From the NCBI RefSeq assembly GCF_009870125.1, contig NC_046683.1, forward strand, positions 4,464,001-4,528,000: a stretch of 64,000 nucleotides of DNA, written 5' to 3'. The position numbers and the translations under genes were made by a program. The stretch comes from Drosophila pseudoobscura. Taxonomy: Eukaryota; Arthropoda; Insecta; Diptera; Drosophilidae. The notes beneath the pieces are model-generated. The model had not been told where the DNA came from. It saw only the letters and a program-made list of their open reading frames with translations, and ran no database searches. Shown here in pieces: positions 45,831 through 59,460 of the stretch. How positions within the stretch are numbered: the stretch's first letter is position 1; each line of letters opens with the position of its first letter.

Positions 45831-48800
45831 CACACTCACAGGCACTCATAGGCTATCTGTGTGCGAGTGTGCATGGGCCAAAAGTGAATTATTCATGTTG
45901 CTGGGAATACCCTTGCCGCAGGAGAGGGTATATCAAGCAGAATATCATCTTTATTCAATGATTCGCCACAAACGCAGCCCCTGAGGAGCGGATGGAGGGG
46001 ATATGCCACCGAACGTTGCCTTTTCATTGTCTCAAAAGTGTATCAAATGCTTCGGTTAGCCGGAATTCCTTTCGACAGCCGTCTGACTATGCCGCTTGGC
46101 CAGTGGAAAATTCCCAAAAAAAATTCGCATGAACTGTGCCGGGCCCGGGGCCGGGGCCGGGGCTGGGCAGCACTCTGCAGCGGAATTCTTCCCCTTGCCC
46201 CCATGCCCCCTGCCCCTTACCCTGCTCCTTCGGTAGAGCGCCAGCTAGAGGGCTCCCCGCCGCCGCCCCTCGCCCCTGCCCCTCGTGGAGTGTGTGGTGT
46301 GCCCCCGCCTGGGGCAGTGTTCGCCCCGTTGCTCTTGCGCGCTCTTTCGCTTCAGTTTCTTTTTGTATTTCTTATAAAAATAGCACAGACGAAGAAATAT
46401 TTGCACACGCACACACACAAACGCACACAATGTACACTTTCGTGAAAGAGAGAGAATGAGAGAGAGAGAGAGAGAGAGAGAGGGGGAGAGGGGAGACATG
46501 TGCTAATTTTCTTCTTCGTTTTGTTTAATTTGTTTCTTGCGTTTGCTTTTGTTTAGTTTTTCGCCAATTTGTAGACGCCGCTGGCCTCCTACTAGAGGAG
46601 GCCCCCTCCCCCCCACACACAAATTGTCCCTAAGCGAATGGACACACCACTGCGGCCGCCAAGAGAGAATCTGGGCATTTACCGTTGCGCGATCGCTCTT
46701 CGAGTGGACTTCCACCCACGCCTTAAATGTGTCAATGGTTCAAGGCAGTCGACTGCAGAGAGAGCGAGAGAGAGAAGTGAAAGCTCTCTTTCTCTACTAC
46801 TCTCTGGGAAAGCTCACTGGGAAAGCTTTTTGGAAGCCGAAAATGCAGCAGCCTCTGCTCTCTCTCGTGCTCTCATCTTTCCGCTCATCTCAATACCGAT
46901 ACCGATACCGATTCGATCTTGTTAAATGCAGCTGCGTCTGGTTATGTGCGTGTTTAATCTTGAATCTTGAATCTTTATTCGATTCGGCTCTCCCGCCAGC
47001 TGACTACCCGCCTGTCACGCGTTCCCCCAAAGAGCCTCCTCGTTCTTGGAGCAGACAGAGAGAGAGAGAGAGCGAGTGAGTGACTTGGAAATCTCCTCAC
47101 GTATTTCTTAATTTATTTACATACTTATATGGTCTTAATGACGCTCTTGATATGACGCGAAAACAACAACAAAACTTCGGTATTTAATTGGTCTCACAAT
47201 TTCTCACGCCCATTTTTGGGGCTTCCAAATAAGGACGGGGGGATCGTTGGGTTCACAGACAGGCTGATCGACAGACAGAGACGAATGCCGGGGCATTTTT
47301 GGTAACCAGAAATGTCGTTCGACAGAAATACGGAATACGGCCAATGGCACAAAAACCAGTGCAGCCCGCAGCCCATTAATAAAAAACAAAAAAAATACAC
47401 ACATTCATAAATAATGCTTCCCCGATATTCAATTTGCCCGCCAGTGGAGTGTGGGGTGTACTGTACAGTGCGTTACAAAAAGTAATGCTCCTTAAAGTAA
47501 ATCAATGGAAAAATACATGAAAAACATATTTTATGTTTTTATATGTTTTCGCACATGTTTCCGTTCAAAAGATACTTTTAAATTTAATTTTTAAATTTAA
47601 GAAAAAAAATTAAAATTATAAAAAAAAGAAGAATATACAATTTATTTTCAATTTGTTTTAGTATTTTTCAATGAAAATGGAATGCAAATTATTTTTAAAT
47701 CAAACAAAATAATCATTTAGAGAACTTTTGATCGATAAGTCATCGAAATGTTCGATAAGTATCGACATTTCGCACGAGGCACATCGAATTTAGTATCGGC
47801 TTTGCCATCGATAATTGGTCAGTTATCGATTCACCTATGGACTATGGTTAAACCCGATTTGAATACTAGATTTAAATGGGAGCCATAATAGGCCCAGTGC
47901 TTCGTGTAAAACCGATTAAATCTTTTGGGCGAACGACCTTACCGTTTCGAACACGCACTGTACTCGATGAGAGACATGTCTCATACAGCAACCTGCTGCC
48001 TCGCGATGCGATGCTATTATCGTTCAATTAACAATTCCTTTTGTTTACCTCAATTTGCAATAAAAAAAGTAATGCCAACAATAACGATGACAATACGTGG
48101 ATGGGGCAGAGCCAGAGGCAGGCAGAGGCAGAGCCTGAGGCAGGGATATGTCGTCAGGCAGGCAGGCGAACGGAAACGATGGCCACACGACGCGATACGA
48201 CATGACACGAAGCGGTATGGGTGGCCGATGAGCAATGGCCGATAATCCACACCCAAAATACTCGAAAAAGCACGCGCTGTTCCATTCCATTTTGTTGCGG
48301 GAAATCCCAATGCCCAGCCTTATCAGCGCTCCATTTCTGCTGATTCTCTCACCCAAAAGATGCCAGTCGTTCATTCTGTTGGAACGGAATTCAACCCATC
48401 CATGCGAGGCTTGGAGGAGCCTCCTTCCTCGCCAGCAGGAGGTTTCCGCTAGCTTTGGTTTGTTTGTAGGTGCTCCCGTTTTCGCAGATTTTGGTCTCTT
48501 AAGCGCAAAATTGAACCACAATCGAGAGTGCAACACCCGCAAAGCCCATGTTATGCGTAACAGAGATCTTTTTTCCGATTTCAGAGCCACATTCGAGGTT
48601 CGAGGAACGTTCTGAGTCGCAGCTAGGGCAGCGGCTCTCCCCCTCACACACTGCACGATGAAGAGTCTCTGCTAGACATGGTCCCACTCTACGATTACTC
48701 TGCGAGAGTCGGTTAGAAAAGGGCACATACTACGTGGCTCCATCAATAGGGGGGGAAAAATAGTTCCGCTTCGAAAGTGAAGCGGAAAGAACCGGAGCCT

Positions 48801-51800
48801 GCCTGAATATATTAATGGGACTAATTGGACTTTAAATGGAAATGTCATCGAATCGAATTGGATCGGTTCTCGATTCTCGGATGTTTGGTTCCGTCTGATT
48901 TCGCGGAAGTTCTATTAATTTATGCGGGAATGTGGATATGCGGAAAGACATTTCACCTTTCTCCCTCGCTCTCTCCCTCCCCTGCCGCCCCTCTCTCTTC
49001 GCCTTTTGCCACAAGCAACTCCCAGATCTAGATTGTATAGCATTTAGTTGACTTGACCTTTAGCGGTTTGCAACACACACACACTGGATATGAGGTTTTG
49101 AATTCGGCTTTGGCTTTGGCTTTGCCTATTTTGCGGTTCTTTTGACGGTGTTGGTGGTGTTGCTGTGGTGTTGGTGTTGGCGTGACGTGACGTGGCGCAC
49201 CGAGGCCAGGCCAGGCCAGTAAGCCAGGCCGAAACCAGTCGGTGGCTCCTGCAACTTGTGCCACCTGCCACTGAAACCCCACAGCGCAAGGCCGTTTATC
49301 GACCGCTGACCGCTGAAGGCTGGAAAGAAAGAGTAAAAGCCTTGCCTTTGAGTTGTCTTTCGGCTACTATTTTCGACTTAAAATAAATAAAATTACAAAA
49401 AAATAATAAGAAATTAAATAATAATAAAATATAATAATTATAAAATCAGTAACAATAAAATAAATAAATATAATAATAAAATATTTGCATTTTATTATTT
49501 ATTATAATAAAAAATTAAACAGAAATAAAATAAATAATAATAAAATAAGTAATAAAATAAATAATAAATTAACAAAATAAAAATAAAATATATAAAAGTA
49601 AATTAAATAATATAAAAATAAATAGAAACATAAATGGTTTCTGGTTTGTTTTAAAACACGTTTCCATTTAGTCCTGGGGCCACAATATTTTAATCCCTAA
49701 AATATTCCCCTACAAAAAGGGTATACGAAAAGCATCACACAAAAAAAAACAAATAAAATTAAAAGCCTTTTGAAAACATTTTGAAAGTTGCCAAGTTGAG
49801 CTTTGATTTGTGATTGATTTGTGTGCAGGTCGGAACGCAACGGAACGGAACACTACTGGCATTTCCATGCCGCTGTTTCGTTGCTGGTTGGCCTTGGAAT
49901 TGCTCCGATTGGATTGGGGGAATAGTGGAATGGAGTGCCGTTTCCATTTCCAGTTCGTTTCGCTTTGTTTCTTTGCGCTTGGGTGTTATTTCCGATTAGC
50001 AAACAGACGCCAAACTGTCGATCAACAATCGAAATGAAGCGAAACGCAACGAAGCGAATTCAAGTCCAAAAATAGACACCACAGTCCATTTTTATTGGAC
50101 ATCCCCGTGGCGCCCCACCCTTTCGATATTTATCACTCGGTTTTGGGCTATTTTTAAATGCAAATTCGCTAAACGATGCCTTCTCGGGATGGATTGTGGA
50201 ATGACTGGAAGGAGGTCAGGGGGGTGGGGTCTGGGTGGCGGGGGGGAACGGCATTTAATCAGCGGCGCGTGGCGTCTAACAAAATTATCGCATGACCAAG
50301 AAATAGCACTGCTTCGCTTCCTCTCTTCTCTCCTCGACTAGCTGTAAGGAACCCCACCCGCTCCACCCTCTCCACCCGCTCCACCCTTCGTTGTGAGATT
50401 TTTCACCACTCGCCAAAAGTTTCCAGTCTGCTGCACAACAATGTGAAACGGAACACGGACGAACGGCATACCCTCTCGGCAAGAACGAAGCACTTCCGAC
50501 CGAATCGCGAAGGAAGCCCCCATGATTATGATTCCCTTTGCCATGAACCCATCCCTCAATATTTCCGCATCATCTGAACTTTCAAATAGAGTAAGAAATG
50601 TCTCCTGAGTGGCAGCAGACTTATGGGAGAATTGGAACAGTGGAAAGTCTCTGGAATGGAACCCTCTATCCCCATATATTCCCTCTACATATTTAGGGTA
50701 TCAAAAGCTTCGGCTCTAAGGTGCCTCTCAATCTCAGGTATTTCTCTCTGTTTCTGTTTCTTGTTTCGTTTCGTTTCGTTCCGTTTCGTTGCGAATCTTT
50801 GGCGATTAGCGAGTGGGAGACCGCGCAATTAGCACATTTCTATCTCTCCCTCTCTTTCCCTCCCTCCCTCCCTCTCCCCCTATCTATCTATCTCTTTCCA
50901 TCTTGTTGGCGTGCAAATTGAATTAGCGTGCCACACAAAAGCAGCGCCAAACACAGAGAGACAGCGAGACAGAGAGACAGCGAAAGGAAGGTGCATATGG
51001 AAAAAATATTAATGGATTTTTTTTGGGGATCCATTGATTGCCCTTCCGCTATCAATAATATGGGAACAGCAATTGCCAATTACCCTGCTTACGGCGGGGG
51101 TAATTTTCCACTCTGGCTCTGGTCCCACTGGCTCCACTGGTCCCACTGGCTCCACTGTTGGTCCACAATTAGCACCACTCTGCGGCTCGTATTTGTGTGT
51201 AAAAATTGATAATTTTCCGCCCTCCTCGTGGGACAATTGGGCTGCAATTTGCCAGAGCCAAACACACGCTCTGTGGATTCAGGCATTTAGCAATTGCCTG
51301 CCAGCCAACGGATCCGATCAGAGCCTGTCACGTGCCATGGGATTCCAAACAAACACACAAAGGCTTATCCAAAGGTTGTCTACTGTGTGCGGTCTCTGGT
51401 CTCCGTTCTCTGGTCTCCGGTCTAGACTGGTCTTGTCCGGGTCTGGCCTGGTTCGAGTGCCAGTCCGGGGTACGGGCATTGCGCAAGTGCAGCCGCACTT
51501 GAACAATTGGGTCTCCCTCTCTGTCTCGCTCTGTCTGCGGGCCAATCTTATCGCCAAAGCCATCATGGTCTGCATATCATCTCCGCTGAGTGGTCGCATC
51601 ATAGAGAGTGTTTTATTTGGTTATTGGGGATAGTAAATGGGGGGGCTTAGGGGGGGGAAAAACCACCTTTGAAGGGGTGCCCCGCAACATCCTTGCTCTG
51701 ACGCTGATGCCCGATGCCTGGAGACCCTGTTTCCTGGCAAAAGCCAAGAAAATTAAGAAAACAAAAGCAAAACAAAGAAAAGTAAAGAAAAGAAAAGAAA

Positions 51801-52780
51801 TGAAATGAAAGGGAAGGAAAAGCGGCGGCGGTGGCTGACGTAAACGCCGCCACGCATTGCGTCACTGTGCCCTGCCTCCCGCCGTACCCCCTCCCCACCC
51901 CCCTTCCCTCTCCCCTCCCCTCTCTATCTTCTGTGCTAGAATGGGAGAGAGAGCGCGTCAAAGAGCGGCAGTGCGGTGCGTGGGCATTTCAACACCTCCC
52001 CCCACCCCACCCCCCATGCTGTCTCTCTCTTTTGCTCTCTTTCGGCGGCATTTTTGGGTGCTCTCCAATGATGACACATGGCGACTTTCAACTATAAATA
52101 AAATTACAAAACTTATGCGCTGCGATAGAGAGAGAGAGAGAGAGGAGTCGGTGGCAGTGCGAGTGCGAGTGGGAGGGAAAGAGTTGGATGCGTGGATGAT
52201 TATGCGTAATTGGCTTTAAATGGGAAAACAAATCAATTTTCACTTATTCATTAATGCTTCAGAGACAGAGAGAGAGAGGGAGAGGGAGGGAGAGGGGGAT
52301 AGAGATATGTTTTTTCCATTGGCGTTGTTTGATTCGATTTTTGTGGCCAAAATACCTACGAAAACACCTTTTCCCAACAATAAATATAATAGAAAAATAT
52401 AATGAAAGAGCAGAGAAGTGCTGCCTGCCCCTGCCTCTTCCCCAGCCTCTGCCTGTGCCCCTGCCCCTGCCTCTCCGCCTCTCCATCGAATTGGCTGATG
52501 CAATTCATAAATTGTCTTGCGTACAACATTCAACATTTCGATGATGGGCATCCAACAAATAGTTGACTTTTATTTGTCTTTTTTTATTTTTTTTTGGTGG
52601 GGGGGGCTCGGTCTTGCACCCCCAAAACAACCACCGATACAGAGATACAAAGATACAAAGATACAGATACGAAAACAGACAATGACTAAGCCAATGCCAA
52701 ATGCAGAATGAAATTGGAGCGCAGCTGGTGAAGCCCAAACCCCCCTGCCCCACCATTGATGGCACTCCATGGAGTTTGAG
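44215..52780. other. sgg intron, simple-sequence rich
   Basis: No exon recognised. Contents: a perfect 8-bp inverted repeat GTGGGACA/TGTCCCAC near 44660-44681; a 12-bp repeat GGGGTCTCCAAG, four or five copies, at 44898-44955; CA tracts at 45268-45291 and 45797-45829; a GA tract at 46447-46482; a CGATA cluster at 47731-47832; a perfect 9-bp inverted repeat TTCCGCTTC/GAAGCGGAA at 48764-48787; an AT-only stretch of AATAAT/AAATAA words at 49376-49628; an 18-bp GGTCCCACTGGCTCCACT repeat near 51119-51162; and GA tracts at 52126-52144 and 52263-52297. Confidence 0.5.
47731..47832. promoter_or_regulatory. CGATA cluster
   Basis: ATCGATAAGT, TTCGATAAGT, AGTATCGACA, AGTATCGGC, ATCGATAATT and TTATCGATTC fall within about 100 bp. 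Such clusters are the binding pattern of BEAF-32, and the individual TATCGAT sites that of DREF. A boundary element is possible within the long intron. Confidence 0.45.
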
Positions 52781-52925
52781 CAGACGTTGGCAGAGACAGG
52801 GCCAGAGACAGAGGCAGGGGCGGAGACAGGGCCAGAGGCAGAGGCAGAGACAGTGCCAGAGACAGGGCCAGAGGGAGATCCAGAGCCAGACCCAGACCCA
52901 GAGACAGAACCACAGACAGTGCATT
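52780..52925 (+). repeat. imperfect 6/12-bp GGCAGAGACA/GGGCCAGA repeat
   Basis: About a dozen variants of CAGAGACAGGGC and CAGAGGCAGAG in tandem. A shorter, similar run lies at 48110-48150. On the minus strand the frame reads a Leu-rich low-complexity string, which is only a by-product. Confidence 0.8.
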
Positions 52926-53294
52926 TTCGATGGGTATGAGTAATCGGGGAATACCCTCCCTCCTACTCCTCCTCCTCCTCCTTCTCCTCCTTCTTTTTTT
53001 TAAGGGAAACTACTTCTCCTTGGAGCTCCCTTTAGCTCTTAATCATCCTCACTAAAATACATTTCTACATATCGACTGCGAATCGGGATTATCGATTCCT
53101 TTGAATGATTTTCATAGGAATTTGGCGGCTAGGGAAATCATGTGTGTTTCTTTGGATCAGCAATCAGCAATCCATATTTAATACATTATAAATTACTTAA
53201 GGATCGGCATTTGAATGAAGTTTTCAAGTGTTTTTTTCCGGGGGACCCCCTCCCCCCCTTTTTGCTTACAGTTTTATGAATCATTTGGCTTTGA

Positions 53295-53490
53295 TTTGTC
53301 TTGTTGTTGACGTTGTTGTGGTTGTAGCTGTTGTTGTTGTTGTGACTGTTGTTGTTATTGTGGTTGTTGATGTTTTTGTGGTTGTTGATGTGGTTATTGT
53401 TGTGGTTTTTGTGCTTGTTGTTGTGGTTGTGGTTGTTGTTGATGTTTTTGTGGTTGTTGCTGTTGTTGTAATGTTGTTGTGGCCTGAATT
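53295..53490 (+). repeat. GTT/TTG (CAA) trinucleotide-rich tract
   Basis: About 190 bp of GTTGTTGTGG-type words. The minus strand reads Asn/His/Gln-rich in some frames (118 codons at 53186-53542), without any start or splice support. Confidence 0.75.
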
Positions 53491-53662
53491 GAATTTCCAT
53501 AAATTTCCATAAACCTAGAAGAAGACAAGAAGAGCAAAACAAAACAAAGACAGCGCAAATTTTTCACACCAAAGCGGTTATACTCTTTTGTTCTTTGTTT
53601 TTTCAAATATGGTTGATAATTAATAACTAAAAACGAATACTTCTGAAAGGAATGCGTGTTGA

Positions 53663-53830
53663 TATTATCGATATATATCGTACTATGTAAATTTATCGAA
53701 TCATGAATATTAATTTTTCGATTTATCGATAAATATATAAGTACCGATTTATCGAAAGTTATCGAGGGCTCTAGGAAGCTATCAAAATGTATCGAAATCT
53801 ATCAAAAGTGTTCCAAAGTTATCGAAAATT
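53663..53830. promoter_or_regulatory. second CGAT-rich cluster
   Basis: About ten ATCGA cores in 170 bp, including TTATCGATAT, ATTTATCGATAAAT and repeated TTATCGAAA. It is denser than the cluster at 47731 and likewise suits BEAF-32/DREF. No transcript start is evident on either side. Confidence 0.45.
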
Positions 53831-54344
53831 GTGGAGTGGTCAAATATTTAAATTTTATAGTCTAATAATAGAACATAGAGATACATAAATGAAAATAGTG
53901 GCAAGATACAGGGCAAATCCAAAGGCAGCAGATCAACAGATGGTCGGCTCTCTCTCTCTCTCTCTCTCTTTCGCACTCTGTGAAAGGGTATACGATTATA
54001 AATCAGTTTAGAATTTGTAATTGTGTTATTGTTATTGTTATTGTTGTTATCGCTGTAGTTGTTGACTATTTTGTGCCGTGCTTGTTTGTTTTTCTCATGA
54101 CGGTCTTTGGCAATCGAGTGAAATAATATGTAATGTACTCGCCCATACATATACATATGTATGTATGTATGTATGTATGTACATATAATAATTATGATAA
54201 TATAAAGTGCAGCGGCAGCGTCATCTGAAGCACTGGAAAAACAAGTAGAGCCTTTCCACAGTCGCAGTCGCAGTCGCAGCAGGAAGGAGGAAGGGGTTTC
54301 GGAGCTGCTTATCAACTCTACTTAATCGTATATATATATGTATA

Positions 54345-54376
<32 letters not shown>

Positions 54377-57300
54377 CAATTATAAAAGTGTATGAAATGG
54401 GGGCCATATAGATACGCCGCTGCACGATCCCGTTGTGGTTACGGACGTGTTTCAATAATCGTTATAGCAACCAACCCGCCCCCGCCCCCGTCGACAAACA
54501 CCCATAACCGTTCCACTCCATCCCATTCCATTTCATTCCGCATTAAAGCATGGGGGAAAAGTACTTAAGCCCCTACTTCTCTTCTCTTCCTCTCTGATCT
54601 GATCTGATTATATAGACCCCATATCGTACACACCTATCGTACACACATATATCGCTAAGCGTTTCGCATTATTATTTTTGATTAATTAGGCAATTTGCAG
54701 AGTGCGATAAGATTGCGACCCGCGATGGACTCTCGGGATCGAGGCTCGTGTTGTTTTGCACGTGCGACTGTGTGGCGCGATGGCGCGTCCAGTAGCCGGG
54801 CGTGTGCCACCCACCCACTCTCACTTCCAGTTCCACTCGAACGCTGAAGGTCACTCGACTCGATTAGTGGATGGAATAACTTGACATTCCGTAGAGCCTC
54901 AGCCCTGACTAAACGAATCAGTGAGTGAGTAAGTGATTGAAGTGCTTACGGTCACATTTTGGTTGGTTTTCCATTATTCGCTGAACGATTGTCTCTCAAT
55001 ACCAAACGAATTGCACTCAATTGCTCTCAATGCGGCTCCCAATTGCATTCCATTTGAAGTGATCTCAAAATGAATTGCCTCTGTACCCGATCCTTGAGTA
55101 GATCTCATGTGCAGAGGAGAGCAGGAGACCCCTCCCCCCGTAGGAGCCAAAGCGAACACCGAAATACATGTCGTGTGCATGAGTTGCGAGTTTCGCTTTA
55201 CCGATTAGATACCCTTTCTGTGTGCACGATTACAGCCATTTGATGCTACTGCTTTCTGGGCCAGAAGAGAGTCGATTGTGCCGATCATTGCCACTGATTC
55301 CAAGAGTCAAAGTCTATCGATATGCCTACCCCGCTACCTCGCTGTCTGTCTCTCTTTCTATCACGCTGTTCCCCAGTGGGTTAAGTAATTAACATATAAT
55401 TACTGTTCTAATAATATAAAAACACATTCCAAAGTCGGATGCACACACACACACACACCCACACACATGCATGCATGCAGTAAATGGCATTAATTTATAT
55501 ATAATTTTATTTGTTTATTTATTTACTACAAATCATCGCCGATCAGCGATCGCTGATCGAAACAGCCCAAGACGCAATTGCCGTTTGATTTCATCTGCGT
55601 TCTGTTTGGCGTGCTGGCAACCCTGGCCGCTCTTTTGCTACTTCATTTCCAGCGTTCCTCTAGAGCAAGGATGGGATTATTTGGATGCTTTGTGTGCGCC
55701 CTGCCCTGCCTTGTGGGTGTTGCCTTTGTCGCCATTGTCTCTTTATCGATTCGCCTGGACAGTGTGCACATAAATATTTAACTATGGATGTGTACAAAGC
55801 ATGTAAATACCCGTACAGTATGTGCATGCACTGATACGCTTCTTTGTTTGTCATATTTATGCATATTCGACTGTAGAGTACCCCTTGAACAGAGACCAAG
55901 AGAGACCTGCCCTTTCTGGAACCGATCCGTTTCCATTTGATTGTTTAACCAGTTTTCTCTGGTTTATCGCTATCGCTATCGGTTCGGTAATGTGACTGTT
56001 TTTGTTATCGAAGTCCAGTGGCGGCTCTTCCGCTCCTGCTGGTCGCTGGGTGCCGGGGGTGGCGTCCATTCTGTCATGGGTTAATTGCTTTCGGCCAGCT
56101 CTAAATATAATTATTGATTGCCGTTGGTGGTCGCTGGCCGGTGGTCGGTCATTAGCAGCTGTGGTGCTTCTTGATACGTGCCAGCGATAACGGTAACAAA
56201 GGGTAATCATCTTGTTCCAATGTTCCACTCGTTCCAGCTAAAGAAAACAATCGAAAATCAGATCCGGTACCCATTCGGCGGCATCCGTTCTGCGTTTCTG
56301 TGGCGCCACACGTAGGTGGCCTCTCCCCTCCCCTCCCCTCCTCTCCTTTCACTTTCACTTTCCAATTCTGTGCAGCAGGTGGCGCCGCCAGACTGCCTTG
56401 GAACCAATTGGGAATTGAACACACATTTACATTATTTTTCTGTGCAGCTTTCGATCTTCTGTTGGCTCTCTCTCTGTCTCTCTCTTTGCAACTTATTTTT
56501 ATATTTTATTTTCGGCTTAGTTCGATCGGCCTAGACCCCAAAACACACCCACACACACACACGCACACGAATAAGGGAGCGGAACGAATGGGATTATGGT
56601 GGAACACTATCTCTAGCGTCTTCTCGGGGGGGAGGGGGCGTCTTGCTCTTTCGTGGGCTGCCTGTTTTGGCCCGTGTCTCTGGGCAATTACACCGTTAAT
56701 ACCAAAACAACAGCTACGGCAAGAACAACGGTAAATGTCAGGTTATTATCGACATGCAAGTTCAAGTCCACTGGGAGGTTTCCCAGGTGCCAGGCGCCAG
56801 TCGCCAGGTGCCAGAGCAACACAAGAAAGAACTCCCCTTCCCCAAGGCCCCACGCCCTCACGCCCCACTCCCCCACCAACAACTCATTTGATATTCAAAT
56901 TAAAGTTGACTCGATTGCCAACCCCCCTTTCGTGCCCCCCCCCCCCCCCCCATTAGGAGGCACGTGGCACAGTGCAAGTCTCCAGTCTGGCGGCGAGTGA
57001 AGAAAATTATTAAAAGGGAACTACACACAGATACAGATACAGATACAAATGGGAGGGCGGGGGGTAGGGGCTGGGGCAATGTCAAGTCGATCGAAATGAA
57101 AACAAATTATGATGGGTCGCCACTGCAGCGGGTTGAAGGTAAATGCAAATGTCTCTAAATGTCACTCGTGCGGAGAAAGTCAAAGTCGAATGGTTTAAGC
57201 CAAAGAAAGTTTCTGGAAAGTTTAACGAGGGTTGTACGGAGGGGTGGAGGGGGAAGAGACACGGCACAGGGTTTTTCCAATGAATAGTCATAAGAAAGAA

Positions 57301-59460
57301 GGAAACCCCTAGGCCCGCGGAAGGACTCGGCTCTCTTTCCTCCAAGAATAGGACCTCAAGGAATTAGGTATTCATTCACGGAATAGAACTACAACTACTA
57401 TACACTCGAAGAAAAAGGGGGCAGGGTAGAGGGTTACCTCTAAGAACTATAATACCATATAGTGGCCATACCTATAATTCGTTTCTAAATCAAGAAACTT
57501 GTTTGTCAAAGACTGACCTTTGGCACTGGTGGGCCCTTAAGGAGGCTTCCTCTATGGTTATGTTCGGCGCTCTGCGCCACCTGCTCCTGTTCCTCCTTCC
57601 AGAAGGTTTCTTGTTACATTTGTTTGAGCAGTCGTTGGGTTCTGGGACTGGGTTCTGGGCTCTGGGCTCTGGGGTTCTTTCTTTGTTCTGCCATGGCATG
57701 ACCTAACCAACTAAACTAACAAACTGACCTAAGAACCTACCCCGTAATGACCCAAGCCCCTACCTCCAGTCCCCCCTCCCTTCAGCCTGATTTCAACCTG
57801 AAACCGCACCGTACACGCGGCTCATGCAATAATAATCCACTTGGTTGGTGGTCGGTTGTTTCTCCCTCTCCCTCTCTCCCTTCCTATCCCTTTGTGTGTG
57901 CGGTCTATTGCGCAGTGTCTCTGGTCTCACTGTTTACCTTCCTGCCTCCTCCTCCTCCTCCTCCTCCTCCTGCTGCTGCCTGAACTGGACTCTCTTGTGT
58001 TCCTTCTGTGGAAACGCTCTATGCTCGTTTCAGTTTCATTTGGTTTGCTTTCGACACTCCTCTAATTTGCGCTAATGCGTCGCCAAACCCAACCCCAAAC
58101 CCATTCCAATCCCATCGCAATCCAATCCAATCCTGCTTCTACATGATGATACCCTTTTGCCACCCATCCACTCTCATTTTCCTTTGTCCTTCTGCATCGA
58201 TTGGTCGCGGGCACACACAAGAAAGTTTCCCCAAAGGAACTTTGCCCTTGAGCAAAGGAAAAGAATACCTAAAATAGCTATCCATATGACCAGTTCCTTA
58301 ACAATTCACTGGTTCATTGATTTTATTGGATGGATAGTGGAATATATGTATATGGGCAGAATGTATTTCCAAGTGAAGAAATCGCCAGAAACAAAGGGTT
58401 TCTCTTCCTTGTCCCTTCGGGTTTTCTTCAGCTATAGATCGCTCTGTAGGGAGCATCAATTGTGCCCCAAATACCTGCACATTTATCGGGCAGAGAATCT
58501 ACTGTTTTTTCACTTATTGAGAGGAGACAGTGCTGCCCATTCCTTCTACCAATTCTGAGACAGTGCTGCACATTCTTTCTACCAATTATGAGACAGTGCT
58601 GCCCTTTCTTTCTACCAATTCTGAGACAGTGCTGCCAATCATTTGGTGCATAATGTGCACAACCCTTTGACATTTATCTAAAGTCCATTGAGATAAGCCA
58701 TCCCATAGGCGAAATCTTAAGCCACAACGGCATTACTGGATTTTCTTGTTAGATTTAACACCTTCCACGTACCCCTCCTCCTCCTCCGGCAGTCGTAAAT
58801 CACAATAGCAGTCTGAAAAACAATACCATAAAGGGACCCGTGGAGAATATGCATAAATAAATAAAATAAAACAAAAATTGTTGTATTTTAAAGCTTATCT
58901 TTTTCTTTTTGAATTTCGACACTGATAAGATTATGGCTGTGTGGAGGTGGGGTGGTGCCAGATTAGTCGAAGGGAATGGTGGCTTCTGTTTCTCTGTTTC
59001 GCTCTGCCAAAAATTGCAGCAGCGGCGGCGTTTCTTTCATTCAAAAAAGTCGCTACTCTGTCGGGCGGCTGGCAGGTGGTTCGTTGGTTCCAAACGTTCC
59101 GCTCTGGCATTGATGATTCAATTCCAAACGTTCCGCAAAGGCAGCGACGCACATCGCACATTAAAAAGCTAACTTTCGCTCTCTGTCGCTGGCGCTCTTT
59201 TGCTCTCTGTCTCACTCTCTTTCTCTATGGCTGTGCTTTTTGTTGTGTGTATGTGTGCGTGCGTCAGCGATAATAATTTGGAATTTGAGTCTCCCCCGGC
59301 ATCAGCAGCACCGCACCAGCCGCCGCAATGCCTGGCGCTGGCACTGGCACTGCCTCTGGCTTTGGCTTTGGGGTTCTGGCGCTCTGGTGTTGCTGTTTCA
59401 GTTTCATTTAGCGGGCGACCTCACCAGAGCACATGTTGCTTTTGCGCGCTTACCGGCGGT
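53831..59460. other. sgg intron leading to the Sgg46 exon
   Basis: No exon recognised. Contents: CT tract 53947-53970; GTAT repeat 54158-54181; TG tract 54345-54363; CTC/CTG tract 57946-57978; and the 33-bp tandem repeat at 58524. The minus and plus frames of 60-145 codons show no motif. Confidence 0.4.
58524..58655 (+). repeat. 33-bp tandem repeat, about 3.5-4 copies
   Basis: Units starting GAGACAGTGCTGCC (58524, 58557, 58590, 58623) continue with ...TTCTTTCTACCAATTCT. The first three are close to identical and the fourth decays after GAGACAGTGCTGCC. As 33 is a multiple of three, both strands give periodic open frames without evidence of coding. Confidence 0.9.

Noticed and set aside
47967..47982. 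GAGACATGTCTC palindrome, matching a p53 half-site
   Set aside because: A single half-site without a partner at the right spacing; a 12-bp match is expected by chance in windows of this size.
53186..53542. Asn/His-rich frame on the minus strand, prion-like in appearance
   Set aside because: It is the translation of a CAA-type trinucleotide tract with no start context or neighbours.
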